This document shows positions 38,874 to 48,174 of a DNA stretch of 64,000 nt, in pieces (the first letter of the stretch is position 1; each line of letters begins with the position of its first letter). The notes beneath the pieces were generated by a model. It was not told the DNA's origin. It searched no databases and saw only the letters and a list, made by a program, of their open reading frames with translations. The DNA comes from Parazoarcus communis. Lineage in GTDB: Bacteria; Pseudomonadota; Gammaproteobacteria; Burkholderiales; Rhodocyclaceae. Location of the stretch: positions 1,302,001 through 1,366,000 of the forward strand of contig NZ_CP022188.1 of assembly GCF_003111665.1 (NCBI RefSeq), in the 5' to 3' direction. A program made the translations under genes and the position numbers.

Positions 38874-39281
38874 TCGGGGTCTCCTGATGTGTTGTTCATG
38901 CAGCATACCAATCGCTCGGGCGTGCGCAAGACGGCGTCGACAGCCCCGCTTTCGCGCGCTGAGCCCGCTGCTTCGAAGGTCCCGGTTCGCTGGACGCCAT
39001 GTCGCAAATCCGAGGCAATTCTGCAATAAACGGGATGTAAGGTGGGCCGTGTGGACGCCCCGCGGGCGCAGTGTCTGGTCTGATGTCAGCTGTATGACAT
39101 ACACGTAAATGGGAAGTGCCTCCGCGTGTGCATCAAACATTGACTATGGCCGGATTACGGCCATAATGACCAAAGCATGTTGCGGCGCACCACAAACTCG
39201 CAATAAGACGGGATCGCACTCACGCGCGCGCCAGACCTGCCCCGAAGCATCGAAACACGTACTCTCACAAGGAAGATCATT
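38874..39281. promoter_or_regulatory. Control region between the thioesterase and phasin genes
   Basis: A 408-base divergent gap without a gene that I can support. It carries the phasin promoter candidate at 39140-39167 and, on the other side, the ribosome-binding site of the thioesterase gene. Confidence 0.5.
39140..39167 (+). promoter_or_regulatory. Candidate phasin promoter with an internal operator
   Basis: TTGACT (-35) and CATAAT (-10) are 16 bases apart. Between them lies a perfect inverted repeat, ATGGCCG-GATTA-CGGCCAT (39146-39164). A repressor bound there would block the promoter; a PHA-responsive repressor such as PhaR is one candidate. Confidence 0.55.
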
Positions 39282-39770
39282 ATGATTAAGATCACGTCTG
39301 AGCAATCAAAAGCCCTGAAGACGAGCACCGAAGCGTTCGCGACCTTGTCCGAGGTCACGCTTTCGAGTCTCGAACGCCTTTCCGCGCTGAATCTCGCGAC
39401 GGCAAAGACGGCATTTCAGGACGGTATTGCAGCCTCCAAGTCATTCACCGAAATCAAGGACATGAACGAGATGCAGAATCTGGCAGGCCCCTTTGGGGCA
39501 AAGGCAACGGAACAGGTCATGGAATACTTTCGCGGTGTGACCCAGATTACGGCCGACATGCAGCAGGAAATCTCCAAAGTCGTGACCCAGCAAATGGCCC
39601 TGCTCGGCGAAACCACCCCGAGCACGAATCCGATGCTCGAAATGTTCACCAAGCTCGCTGAGCAGGCGACCGAGTTGACCTCGGCCAACCTGAAGACCAT
39701 CACCGACAGCATTCAGGAGTCGACAGAGGTCGCTGCAGCGCCTGCCCCGAAGGCAAAGAAAACCGCCTGA
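39282..39770 (+). CDS. phaP: Phasin family protein
   Basis: A 162-residue helical protein of the phasin family that coats polyhydroxyalkanoate granules. It shows amphipathic helices without long hydrophobic stretches (LSALNLATAKTAFQDGIAAS, TQQMALLGETTPSTNPMLEM) and an alanine/lysine-rich tail (APAPKAKKTA). The start has an AAGGAAG site. Its promoter candidate overlaps an inverted repeat. This indicates that the organism makes PHA, although no synthase is in the window. Confidence 0.9.
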   Translation: MIKITSEQSKALKTSTEAFATLSEVTLSSLERLSALNLATAKTAFQDGIAASKSFTEIKDMNEMQNLAGPFGAKATEQVMEYFRGVTQITADMQQEISKVVTQQMALLGETTPSTNPMLEMFTKLAEQATELTSANLKTITDSIQESTEVAAAPAPKAKKTA

Positions 39771-39870
39771 GGATGTATCTGGCGGGGTGTTCGCACGCCG
39801 CCGTTCAGGGTCTGGACCGTGCCGGGGCGCTCTCGGCGCGTCCGGCCCCAGGCCAGTACCACGCGAGCCC

Positions 39871-40572
39871 ATGCACGAAATCCCCCCGCCTGATCACCGT
39901 CCTGCCAGCATGATGGCCCGGCCCGGGTTTCTTGCATTTCTGCATTCCGAGGCCGGCGCGGGTTTTCTCGCAGGCTTTGAACACATCAGGTACGCCAAGG
40001 GCGAACTGATCGCTACACCCGGCAGCGCTCAGGACCGGGTCTTCATCGTCATCAGCGGGCGCGTGCGAGCCTATCTCGCCAGCGACGAGCGCGAGATCAC
40101 GCTATCCTTCCTAGAGTCTGGCGATATCTTCAGTACCCATACACCGGCCTATCTTGCCAGTGCCGGTGCAAGCACCATTGTGGCCATGGATACACGCCGT
40201 TTCGCCGAGCGCATGGCGCATCACCCGGGGCTGACGCCTTTTCTGATGCGTGCGCTGGGCAAGCTGCTCAACGACGTCATCCGCCGCATCGAGCGTCTTT
40301 CCCTGAAGGATGCGGGCGCACGCCTTGCGGCCTACCTTGCCGAGACGACGCGCCAGCGCGGCACACCCGACGGGGAGGGCTGGCTGACACCGCTCGGCAT
40401 GTCGCTGGGTGAAGTTGCGCTGTTGCTGGGCAGCACCCGCCAGACGGTCTCCGCCCAGCTGAGTGCGATGGTCAGGCTCGGTATTCTCGAGCGTCGCGGC
40501 AGACGTCTGCTGCGGGTGAATCAGCTGGAGCGGCTGGAGCACTGGCGCGAAAGCGGAAGAATGCCGTCCTGA
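39871..40572 (+). CDS. CooA-like CRP/FNR-family regulator, likely heme CO sensor
   Basis: A 233-residue CRP/FNR-type activator with a cyclic-nucleotide-binding-like domain (about 18-135), a long dimer helix and a C-terminal HTH (GEVALLLGSTRQTVSAQLSAM). By eye it aligns well with Rhodospirillum rubrum CooA: VFIVISGRVRAYLASDEREI against VFVVVDGRLRVYLVGEEREI. SGDIFSTHTPAYL aligns with SGDMFCMHSGCLV, so the heme ligand His77 of CooA is kept while its Cys75 is a serine, as in CooA forms that lack Cys75. The protein has no cysteine, which excludes an FNR-type iron-sulfur cluster. cowN follows, with a CooA-like site between. The start is ATG 39871; 39910 is also possible. Confidence 0.78.
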   Translation: MHEIPPPDHRPASMMARPGFLAFLHSEAGAGFLAGFEHIRYAKGELIATPGSAQDRVFIVISGRVRAYLASDEREITLSFLESGDIFSTHTPAYLASAGASTIVAMDTRRFAERMAHHPGLTPFLMRALGKLLNDVIRRIERLSLKDAGARLAAYLAETTRQRGTPDGEGWLTPLGMSLGEVALLLGSTRQTVSAQLSAMVRLGILERRGRRLLRVNQLERLEHWRESGRMPS

Positions 40573-40582
40573 TTGGATTTTT

Positions 40583-40598
40583 CGTCGTCCACGCGACA
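40583..40598 (+). promoter_or_regulatory. CooA-type binding site ahead of cowN
   Basis: CGTCG, six bases, then CGACA. The published CooA consensus is TGTCA-N6-CGACA, so the right half is exact, the spacing matches and the left half is one or two bases off. The centre lies about 41 bases before a plausible cowN transcription start near 40632, with GATGAT as a possible -10, the usual place for activation by a CRP-family protein. Confidence 0.6.
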
Positions 40599-40658
40599 GA
40601 CAGCGCAGGCTTGCGGGCGCGATGATGTGGCCTCCGATAACGCATCCGCCAGGTCGCC

Positions 40659-40964
40659 ATGAGTACCCCTCCCTCCCCCTGCTGTGCCGCACAACCCGAT
40701 CGTTATGTCAGCTTCAAGGGCATTGATTGCGACGGCAACGCGCGTCGCCTGATGGACACCCTGCTCCGTCTGCGGAGTGATGATCCCGATGAGCAGCCCT
40801 TGCTCAAGCTGTTCAAGGAACGTCGGGCCGCGACGACCGGTGTGCGCTGCGACGATCTGTTGCTGCTCGCTAGTTTCGTCAACCCGGTGCGCGAGCTCTT
40901 CGAACGTCATCACGATCAGGAAGCGCTCGACCTGCTGGAACAGCTTGAGGAGCAGTGCTTCTGA
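40659..40964 (+). CDS. cowN: CowN, protects nitrogenase from CO
   Basis: A 101-residue cytoplasmic protein with the CowN signature DRYVSFKGIDCDGNARRLMDTLL and a helical C-terminus (LASFVNPVRELFERHHDQEALDLLEQLEEQCF). In Rhodospirillum rubrum CowN sustains nitrogen fixation in the presence of CO, and its expression depends on CO-sensing regulators. It lies 86 bases downstream of a CooA-like gene. Its presence suggests that the organism carries nitrogenase elsewhere. The length and ATG start are standard. Confidence 0.9.
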   Translation: MSTPPSPCCAAQPDRYVSFKGIDCDGNARRLMDTLLRLRSDDPDEQPLLKLFKERRAATTGVRCDDLLLLASFVNPVRELFERHHDQEALDLLEQLEEQCF

Positions 40965-41111
40965 GCCCTTCCCGCCCGCTGCCGGTGACCGCGGGCGTCA
41001 TGCCTGATTGAACATTGCTATAGTGCAGAAGCGCGCCGCACCGTTCCTTGCGCTGCGCTCCTGCATCAGTGCATGACAAAAAACAGGACTCAAGTCCGGG
41101 GGAGACCGAGC

Positions 41112-42269
41112 ATGTTCATCGTCACCAATCGTGAAGTCGACGAGACCAAGACCACCGTCAAGGACGCATTCAAGTCGTATCCGAATGCCTGCGGGCCGAA
41201 CGAATTGCGCCTTGCCGAGGCGGTGCGTGATGGCAAGGAGTGGCGGATCAGGATCCTGCCCGACGAGATCTCCGACGAGATGGCCGCCGAGGTCGGGCTG
41301 ACGCACGAGGTCGATCCGGATACCGGCGAGAAAAAGCCCCTGTATGCAAGTGCCTATGTGGCCCGTCGCATCGTCGAACGGGTCAATCCGAAGATGCTCG
41401 GCGGAAAGCCGAAGGGCAAAGGCAAGGGCAGGCAGAAGGGCCGCAACCTGGTGTTCTTTGTGCACGGCTTCAACAACAACGTGCAGGCCGTACTCGATCG
41501 CGCCGAAGAAATCGAGGAGACCTACGGCGTCGAGGTCCTGCCCTTCACCTGGCCGGCCAATGGCGGCGGTGTGAAAGGCGTGGTCAGCTACCTCAGCGAC
41601 AAGCGCGACGCACTGGCGTCTACCGGCGCACTCGACCGCTGCCTGGGCAAGCTCGAGGACATTCTCAACCGGATTCACGAAGAACACGTGAAGCGGGTCG
41701 AAGCACTGGCCAACGCGCGCTACGCCAACAAGGACAAGCCCGGGCAGATCGATGCGGAACAGTGGGATCTCTTTTTTACCAAAGAGTCGCAGAAATGGTG
41801 CCCGTTCAACGTCAGCATCATGTTGCACAGCATGGGCAATTACCTGTTCAAACACCTGCTCAAGTCTTCGGTGTATCGGGGCAACCGCCTGCTGTTCGAC
41901 AACGTGCTGATGGTGGCCGCCGACGCCAACAACGAGAATCATGCCGAGTGGGTGGGCCGCATCCAGTGTCGCGGGCGCATCTATATCACCATCAACGAGC
42001 GCGACAGCGCCCTGCTCGCATCACGGATGAAGGTTGGCGAGCAGCAGCAGGCGCGCCTGGGGCACTATCCGTACAAGCTCGACTGCCCTCAGGCGGTGTA
42101 TGTCGATTTCACCAATCAGCCCCATGTCGGCAGCGAACACGCCTACTTTGAAGGCGGCGCGCTGAAGAATGCGAAGGTGAAAGCGTTCTTCGACGAAGCG
42201 TTCAACGGCAACTATGCCGAAACCGGTCTCGCCTTCGATATTGGTCGCAACATGTACGGGCTGAACTAA
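41112..42269 (+). CDS. Alpha/beta hydrolase (DUF900-like)
   Basis: A 385-residue predicted cytoplasmic hydrolase with no signal peptide. NLVFFVHGFNNN gives the oxyanion region after an early strand, and IMLHSMGNYLFKHL contains the nucleophile serine in an HSMGN elbow. Asp in LMVAADANNE and a late His (GSEHAY) could complete the triad. The family resembles DUF900 serine hydrolases of unknown substrate. ATG 41112 is preceded by a GGGGGAG site. It is convergent with the FUSC permease gene and overlaps its end by four bases. Confidence 0.75.
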   Translation: MFIVTNREVDETKTTVKDAFKSYPNACGPNELRLAEAVRDGKEWRIRILPDEISDEMAAEVGLTHEVDPDTGEKKPLYASAYVARRIVERVNPKMLGGKPKGKGKGRQKGRNLVFFVHGFNNNVQAVLDRAEEIEETYGVEVLPFTWPANGGGVKGVVSYLSDKRDALASTGALDRCLGKLEDILNRIHEEHVKRVEALANARYANKDKPGQIDAEQWDLFFTKESQKWCPFNVSIMLHSMGNYLFKHLLKSSVYRGNRLLFDNVLMVAADANNENHAEWVGRIQCRGRIYITINERDSALLASRMKVGEQQQARLGHYPYKLDCPQAVYVDFTNQPHVGSEHAYFEGGALKNAKVKAFFDEAFNGNYAETGLAFDIGRNMYGLN

Positions 42270-43360
42270 CGCAGCAGGCGCGAGGGGGTCAGGCGCCGCA
42301 GCTGGGCGCCCACCACCGCACGGAAGCGCGGGCTATGCAGGCACACGCCGCCGGCAAGGCCCACCAGGCAACCGAGGATGGTGTCGATCAAGCGCGACTG
42401 GACCAGTTCGGCCGTCGAGCCCTGTCCCAGCGTGGCGGCTTCTGCCAGCAGGATGGTGAGCGGGGTGATGAAGATGACGGCCAGGCCATAATGGCGGACG
42501 ATCGTATTCTCGATCACGAAAGCCAGTGTCATCATGATCAGCGACACGCTCCAGTTGTCCAGCGGCAGCAGCAGGATGGCCCATGCCAGTAGCAGGCCGA
42601 TGCCGGTACCGGCGATACGATGCACCTGCTTGGTCCACACCGCCCGCAGGGACATGCCCTGTATGACGGCGATGCAGCTCACCGGCACCCAGTAGGGGCG
42701 CTCCAGCTGCAGGACCTGCGCCAGCGCGAGCGAAATGCCCACGAAGGCACCAATCACGACCGAATCGAAGATCACGTAATCGAAGCCCGGTGCCGCCAGC
42801 GGCTGCACCGGCGTCGGCGGCTGCAGTCGCAATGCGTACAGGCTGTAGAAAAATGCGATCAGGCAGGCCAGCAGGCTGCCCATTGCGAACAGCCCCACCT
42901 TGAGCGGGATATCCAGCACCACGCCGGGGGAGTACGCCCCGATCGCCGCAGAGAGAACAAAGAACAGGCTGCCCGGCGGCCCCACGGCATAGAAACGACA
43001 CAGCATCGTCACCAGCACCGCAATGAAGGTGAGCACCCACATCATCAGCGCCGGGAAGAAGTGGCTCATCACCCCGAGCGCATAACACGCTGCGAGGCCG
43101 AAGCCGCACGCCATCACCCACACCATCCGGTGCGACAGCGGCGTAGCAGGCAGGTACAGAAACACCATGCCGCCCAGCGACGAGATCAGGCCGTACTCCA
43201 TGTGGCCGAAATAGGCCCCGATCAGGAGTGGCAGCCCGGAGGCGAGCGCCGCGGCGAAGGGCATCTGCCACAGCCGGTTGCTCGGGTTGATTGCGAGCAG
43301 CTGACCAAACTCTTCGGCCACCCGCGATTTAAGGTCATGCCATCTCGACTGACGGGTCAT
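42266..43360 (-). CDS. FUSC-family aromatic acid exporter-like membrane protein
   Basis: A 364-residue inner-membrane protein with about ten hydrophobic segments in two groups (35-160 and 205-345). This layout is seen in FUSC/AaeB-like permeases that efflux aromatic carboxylates. The second half starts with FDSVVIGAFVGISLALAQVL and includes RPYWVPVSCIAVIQG, the usual FUSC core. Full AaeB proteins are about 650 residues; this shorter form lacks the large cytoplasmic region. No membrane-fusion partner is adjacent. The substrate is unknown. Confidence 0.78.
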   Translation of the reverse strand: MTRQSRWHDLKSRVAEEFGQLLAINPSNRLWQMPFAAALASGLPLLIGAYFGHMEYGLISSLGGMVFLYLPATPLSHRMVWVMACGFGLAACYALGVMSHFFPALMMWVLTFIAVLVTMLCRFYAVGPPGSLFFVLSAAIGAYSPGVVLDIPLKVGLFAMGSLLACLIAFFYSLYALRLQPPTPVQPLAAPGFDYVIFDSVVIGAFVGISLALAQVLQLERPYWVPVSCIAVIQGMSLRAVWTKQVHRIAGTGIGLLLAWAILLLPLDNWSVSLIMMTLAFVIENTIVRHYGLAVIFITPLTILLAEAATLGQGSTAELVQSRLIDTILGCLVGLAGGVCLHSPRFRAVVGAQLRRLTPSRLLR

Positions 43361-43420
43361 TGCTCAGTCAGGCTTGTTTCGATGTTCATTGTCTCGCTTC
43401 GGTTGCCGCGAAGTCCCGCT

Positions 43421-45622
43421 TCAGATGGCCTTGAACAATGCGTTGAACTCGTCCGCGGCCTTGGCGTTGCCGCGCAGGATTTCGCGCGACAGCGTGTACA
43501 CCTTCTGTGTGGTGTCCTGAACCTGCAGCTTCAGGTCTGCCTGCTGCTCGGCGGAAAGGCGGTCGTCGCCGGCATAGCGGGCCAGCAGTTGATCGACGAG
43601 CGCATTCATCTCCACGCTCAGTTCCGCCTTGTCGCGGCCGATGAGTGCGGTCTGGTCGGCAATGAAACCGGGCCTGGCGAGCAAGGCCTGCAGACGGTCG
43701 CGGTAGGCCTGGACGAAGTCCGGCGCGTTACGGATCATGACGCCATTGTTGCTGTCCATCATCAGGCTGCGCACATCGGCGTTGGCCGAGCCTATGAAGA
43801 CATCCCGGTCGAACAGCATCACCTTGGAATGCAGCGAGCGGCGGCTGTTGTCCACCGGCTGGTATTCCAGGTAACGCAGGCTGGCTGCGTTGGCGGCAGT
43901 GCCGGTCTCCTGCAGGTGATCGGCCAGCGCCTTGAGCTGCCACACCGCGAGCAGGTTTACCACGTTGAGATCAGTGGTCGCGAGCGAGTTGGTGATCAGC
44001 GACAGGCTCACACCCGGGCACGGACGCGTGCCGTCGAGCATGGCGCCGACGTCCTGCAGCAGGTTGGCGGGCATGAACAGGTAGGCGTTGTGGAACACCA
44101 CCTCGCGCGGGGTCGTTCCGGCAGCGCACACGCTTTGCAGCGCGGCGCGCCACAGCGCCTGAATGTGCTTGTTCGTGGCCACTTCGCGGTTGTGGCGCAC
44201 GCCGTAGCTGCGCTGGCCCTGGGTGACCGGCAGGTTCTCCAGGTAGTGGATGCTGGCGCCGTCGTCAATGCGCAGCGGCGGCGGGGCGTCGGCCACGCGG
44301 TATTCGTTGGCATAGCGCAGGATGTGCTGGCGGTGACTGGCGTCGACTGCCTGCATGCGGCTGGCAAGCGGGACGAAGCGCTTGTCGAGTTCGCGATCCA
44401 CGCAGGCGCTGTCCTTTCCACCGTTGCACGCATCCTGCGCGGCCTGGACGGCGTCGAAGTTGGCGAGCAGGTCGTTGGGCGCGTGCTGGCGCACCTCGCC
44501 GATCGAGGCCACCATGCTGCGCAGCTGCCACAGGCGGTCGAAAGTGCCGGCCAGCGTTGCATCCTGCCCTTCGAGCTTCAACCTCACGTCGGTATCCATG
44601 AAGGTGTATTTGTCCGACAGCGGGCCCGGCTCCATGTGGTAGGAATCTTCCACGTTGCGACCGCCGAGCAACAGGCTGCTGCGGTCGGCCAGCAGAAACT
44701 TGTGGTGCAGGAATTCAGTGAGGTAATCCCAGTCCTTCTGAGCCTGCGCGTTGTTCTGGCGCGCGAGTGGCAGGTAGCTGTTGACGGTGTCGAATACCGG
44801 ATTCACCTGATCGGCAAATACGGTGCGCACGTAGGCGAGCTTCAGCTTGGCGACGGTGCTCTCGACGCCGCCCATGTAGCGGGCCTTGAAATAGAGTTTG
44901 CCGAGCGCCTTGAGCTGCTCGGTGCGCTTGTCGTCGGCCGCCGGTGCGCCAGCGGCCAGTGTCTCGGTGTCGATGCCCTGGCCGCGCGTGACCGCATAGG
45001 CGAGCAACTGTGCGTGCTTGCCGTACAGGCCGGACAGGAAGAGGCCGGACCCGGCAAAGCTACGGTTGGAGAAGCCCTGCCCGTTGAGGGCATCGGGTTC
45101 GAAGTGGCTGTTGACGACGCGCACCTTCTCGTCGTCGCAGGCGCTTCCGCTGGCGCCCACATCCGCGCAGCTCAGGGTAAGGAAGGCTGCATCCTTGATG
45201 ATTTCCAGCGTCGGGCGGTTATAGAAGCGCACCTCGATGTTGCCGCCGCCCTGCTGTTCGAGCCAGCTGAAACGGTCGAGATCCTTGTAGCCGCTGAAAT
45301 AATCCACCAGCAGGCGCACGCGCACGCCACGCTCGGCCGCATCGATCAGCGCCTGGCTGAGCAGCGATGAGGTGTGGTCGTCGGAGAAGATGTAATACGC
45401 CAGATCGAGGCTTTCGCGTGCCGCAGAGATCAGCCGCAGCTTCGCTGCGAATGCGGCGTCGTTGTTCATCATCACGCTGCCCTCGGCGAGCGCCAGCGGA
45501 CCGGCGCTGGCGTTCTGCGTCAGCGCAGCGTCGAGCGCGGGCTGCTGCATCAGCGAGTTCGAGGCGCAGCCGGCCATGAGTACGGCCGGGACGGTGAGAA
45601 GTACGAGTAGGTGCCGCTTCAT
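43421..45622 (-). CDS. Lipoprotein of the phospholipase D superfamily
   Basis: A 733-residue protein with a lipoprotein signal (MKRHLLVLLTVPAVLMAGC, lipidated Cys19) and two HKD motifs: HHKFLLADRSSLLLGGRN and LHSKVMLFDRDVFIGSANAD. Both are intact, so it should be an active phosphodiesterase or cardiolipin synthase-like phosphatidyltransferase. It is longer than ordinary cardiolipin synthases and is exported rather than held by N-terminal helices, so it probably acts on lipids in the periplasm or outer membrane. The start has a GGGAG site. It is preceded by a 186-base gap with no recognisable gene. Confidence 0.83.
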   Translation of the reverse strand: MKRHLLVLLTVPAVLMAGCASNSLMQQPALDAALTQNASAGPLALAEGSVMMNNDAAFAAKLRLISAARESLDLAYYIFSDDHTSSLLSQALIDAAERGVRVRLLVDYFSGYKDLDRFSWLEQQGGGNIEVRFYNRPTLEIIKDAAFLTLSCADVGASGSACDDEKVRVVNSHFEPDALNGQGFSNRSFAGSGLFLSGLYGKHAQLLAYAVTRGQGIDTETLAAGAPAADDKRTEQLKALGKLYFKARYMGGVESTVAKLKLAYVRTVFADQVNPVFDTVNSYLPLARQNNAQAQKDWDYLTEFLHHKFLLADRSSLLLGGRNVEDSYHMEPGPLSDKYTFMDTDVRLKLEGQDATLAGTFDRLWQLRSMVASIGEVRQHAPNDLLANFDAVQAAQDACNGGKDSACVDRELDKRFVPLASRMQAVDASHRQHILRYANEYRVADAPPPLRIDDGASIHYLENLPVTQGQRSYGVRHNREVATNKHIQALWRAALQSVCAAGTTPREVVFHNAYLFMPANLLQDVGAMLDGTRPCPGVSLSLITNSLATTDLNVVNLLAVWQLKALADHLQETGTAANAASLRYLEYQPVDNSRRSLHSKVMLFDRDVFIGSANADVRSLMMDSNNGVMIRNAPDFVQAYRDRLQALLARPGFIADQTALIGRDKAELSVEMNALVDQLLARYAGDDRLSAEQQADLKLQVQDTTQKVYTLSREILRGNAKAADEFNALFKAI

Positions 45623-45808
45623 TGAGATCTCCCTGCGCATTTGTTCGAAGCACGTTTGCTGCCCGGATACCGCGCGTGTCATTGGCGGTCCAGCTTAACG
45701 TCATTGGATATTGCAGCACAAACCGCGCTGCGGGCGCGGGGACATTGCACTGTCCCGCTCACCCGCGCGCATGCGCTTCACCTCGTGATCGGTGCACCGC
45801 CCCGGGGC

Positions 45809-46531
45809 TCAGATCGCCTTCTGATTCACTCGCCGTGACAGTTCCTCGGCGCTTTCCTTGCGTTCGCTGTAGCGGTCCACCAGATACCCGGCCGCATCCC
45901 GCGTGAGCAGGGTGAACTTGACCAGTTCTTCCATCACATCCACCACCCGGTCGTAATAGGCGGAAGGCTTCATGCGGTCGTTGTCGTCGAATTCCAGAAA
46001 GGCCTTCGCCACCGACGACTGGTTCGGGATGGTCAGCATCCGCATCCAGCGCCCGAGCACGCGCATCTGATTGACCGCGTTGAACGACTGCGAACCGCCG
46101 CTCACCTGCATGACCGCCAGCGTTTTGCCCTGGGTGGGCCGTACTGCCCCCACCGCGAGCGGAATCCAGTCGATCTGTGCCTTCATGATGCCGGTCATCG
46201 CCCCGTGGCGCTCCGGAGAGCACCACACCATGCCCTCTGCCCACTGTGCCAGCGCGCGCAATTCCACCACCTTGGGGTGGGTGTCGGGCGCGTCGTCCGG
46301 CAGCGGCAGGCCGCTCGGATTGTAGATGCGCACTTCGGCGCCCATGGCCTGCAACATGCGGGCGGCCTCTTCGACCACCAGACGGCTGAACGAGCGCTTA
46401 CGCAGTGAACCGTAGAGCAGCAGGATGCGCGGTGCATGGGTTGAGCGTTGTGCGGGGCACAGTTGTTCCAGATCGGGCACCCGGAACAGATCCGCACGCA
46501 GATTGGGCATGTCGTTCAGTGCATCAGACAC
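45809..46531 (-). CDS. arsH: ArsH, NADPH-dependent flavin oxidoreductase for organoarsenicals
   Basis: A 240-residue flavodoxin-like protein with the FMN site [21 protein letters not shown] and the ArsH motifs [21 protein letters not shown] and QTRV-like [15 protein letters not shown]. ArsH oxidises trivalent organoarsenicals. I set the start at GTG 46531 because GGAGG lies 7 bases upstream; an ATG at 46546 would put that site inside the gene. The gene overlaps the arsC stop by 8 bases. No arsR or arsenite pump gene is in the window. Confidence 0.93.
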   Translation of the reverse strand: MSDALNDMPNLRADLFRVPDLEQLCPAQRSTHAPRILLLYGSLRKRSFSRLVVEEAARMLQAMGAEVRIYNPSGLPLPDDAPDTHPKVVELRALAQWAEGMVWCSPERHGAMTGIMKAQIDWIPLAVGAVRPTQGKTLAVMQVSGGSQSFNAVNQMRVLGRWMRMLTIPNQSSVAKAFLEFDDNDRMKPSAYYDRVVDVMEELVKFTLLTRDAAGYLVDRYSERKESAEELSRRVNQKAI

Positions 46532-46946
46532 GATTGCCCTCCGCATCCACCACCGCCTGTCCGTCTTCCTTGGTGAATGCGCCCTGCTGTGCCTGCGGCA
46601 GAATCTCCAGCACCACCTCGGACGGCCGGCACAGGCGCGTCCCCAGCGGCGTTACCACGATGGGCCGGTTGATCAGGATCGGGTGCGCCATCATGGCGTC
46701 GATCAGCGCATCGTCGCTCAAACCGGCATCACCGAGGCTCAGCTCGCTGAAGACCGCTTCCTTGCTGCGCATCACCTCGCGCACCGACAGGCCGCTGGCC
46801 GCAATCAGTTCCACCAGTTGGGTTCGCGTCGGGAGTGTCTTCAGATATTCGACCACCAGCGGCTCGACGCCCGTGTTGCGGATCATCGCCAGCGTGTTGC
46901 GCGAGGTACCGCATCTGGGGTTGTGAAAGATGGTGATGTCGCTCAT
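46524..46946 (-). CDS. arsC: Arsenate reductase, glutaredoxin-dependent
   Basis: A 140-residue ArsC. The active site is Cys12 in [14 protein letters not shown], and the arginine triad region is [17 protein letters not shown]. It reduces arsenate to arsenite with glutathione and glutaredoxin. It is first in a two-gene unit with arsH. An arsenite exporter is expected elsewhere in the genome. Confidence 0.95.
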   Translation of the reverse strand: MSDITIFHNPRCGTSRNTLAMIRNTGVEPLVVEYLKTLPTRTQLVELIAASGLSVREVMRSKEAVFSELSLGDAGLSDDALIDAMMAHPILINRPIVVTPLGTRLCRPSEVVLEILPQAQQGAFTKEDGQAVVDAEGNRV

Positions 46947-47368
46947 GGCCTTGCGCCCTCCGAGGCTGTGTCATTGAAGTCAGCCCCCGAGTATCGCCGA
47001 TACGGCGCCAGACGCAACTCGGGCCGCATCGAAACTGGCAAGATCACTCGTGCGCGACTGCCATTCGGACACGATGTCGTCTGCCAGGCCGATGCAATGC
47101 CGGTCATTCAACTGCTTGCTGCGTTCGGCTCGCGCCAGAGCCCCGGAGAATCTCAAGCCGTTCGTGTCCACGGACACACTGCTGTGGCTGAGCAGGCCGA
47201 CCTGCGCCTAACCGCCGCCAAAGCGCTCCCGCAGTGGCGAACGCGAGAACAAGCGCAATCCGGTACGTGGCAAGGCTGACGATCTCCGCCACAGCACGAC
47301 TTGTTCCTGTGAGCTTGAATTGGCCGTAGCGGCGAACTAGGCTTGGCTCATCTGTCGTCAGGTAATGG
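46947..47368. other. 422-base stretch without an intact gene
   Basis: No intact coding sequence that I can support. It holds the possible frameshifted remnant at 46980-47292 and the ribosome-binding site of the next plus-strand gene. Confidence 0.4.
46980..47292 (-). pseudogene. Possible frameshifted small exported protein
   Basis: One minus-strand frame (from GTG 47292) begins with a signal-peptide-like stretch (LATYRIALVLAFATAGAL). A second frame, offset by one and preceded by an in-frame TAG, continues AQVGLLSHSSVSVDTNGLRF and then GALARAERSKQLNDRHCIGL, ending in ASGAVSAILGG. Joining the frames near 47203-47215 would give an exported protein of about 100 residues. I do not recognise the family. 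It may be an ancient gene remnant, a sequencing error or chance. Confidence 0.25.
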
Positions 47369-47854
47369 GTGGATCAGACAGTGGGCATCAGAGACCATCA
47401 ACGCGCCGAGCGCGAAGGCTACTCGGGCATGCACGCGGCACCGCCGTCGAATGTGGACGAAGCGATGGGGCGTGCGGCGGGCGAGGCGCGCCGGTATGCC
47501 GACCAGCAGCTCGGGCAGGAGGCCTCTTCCGGCTATGACACGGTCCGGCTCCCGATCCGCTTCGTGCCACTTGTCATTGGTGCGGGTATCGCGCTGTTTC
47601 TGGGCGTGAGGCCGATGTTGCTGCTGCTCCTGGCCGCTGCCCTGGCGGGACTGGCGCTCAGCACCTTTGTACGCAGGTTCCTGCGCGGTGCCACACCCGT
47701 GTATGTGGGGGCCCTGATTGGCCTGTGCATGAGCGCAGTGTCATTGATGGGGAGCGACGCCCCGCTGATTGCCGAGAACCTCCTGATCTATCCGGCCCTG
47801 TGCGCGCTGGGCGGCGGCGCGTATGCCCTCTTTCGCCGCGTTTCACGGCGCTGA
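47369..47854 (+). CDS. Small inner-membrane protein of unknown function
   Basis: A 161-residue protein. The first 60 residues are polar and probably cytoplasmic (HQRAEREGYS, AMGRAAGEARRYADQQLGQE). Four hydrophobic segments follow (about 65-80, 82-100, 110-126, 134-152). I see no known domain. GTG 47369 has AGG 6 bases upstream, and ATG 47429 is an alternative that keeps all membrane segments. No operon partner is evident. Confidence 0.55.
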   Translation: MDQTVGIRDHQRAEREGYSGMHAAPPSNVDEAMGRAAGEARRYADQQLGQEASSGYDTVRLPIRFVPLVIGAGIALFLGVRPMLLLLLAAALAGLALSTFVRRFLRGATPVYVGALIGLCMSAVSLMGSDAPLIAENLLIYPALCALGGGAYALFRRVSRR

Positions 47855-48174
47855 TCTGGTATTGCTGCGTTGAAGCGGGAGATCGGACAAGCCTGACAGT
47901 CGGGGGCATGTCCGGTGATCCGCCAAATGTGGCACAGGGGATCCGACCTCACCTTCCAGTGCCCGCGAGGATCTTGCCGGTCACGAGGCAGCTGGATCCC
48001 AGGGCCACGATCCGGGATGCCGACCGGGCCAAGTTTGTGCGTCAGGGGCGACGCGAAGCGGGAATACCCCTTTATCATGATGGTTGGCCACAAGGGCTGA
48101 TCGGGTGCTCATCGTGGGCGCACCACGTGTGCCCGGTTCGTGTTGCTGCAGATGACCAGGATTGGAGGCTGTTC
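47855..48174. other. 320-base stretch without a gene
   Basis: No coding sequence or RNA that I can support. It contains only the GGAGG ribosome-binding site of the MBL-fold gene near its right end. Confidence 0.4.

Noticed and set aside
40659..40964. Arguing for a nitrogenase cluster in the window from cowN
   Set aside because: No nif gene is present; CowN only suggests that nitrogenase is encoded elsewhere.
42620..45370. Plus-strand open frame of about 900 codons antisense to the FUSC and phospholipase D genes
   Set aside because: Histidine/glutamine/arginine-rich shadow crossing two clear genes on the other strand; no family sequence.
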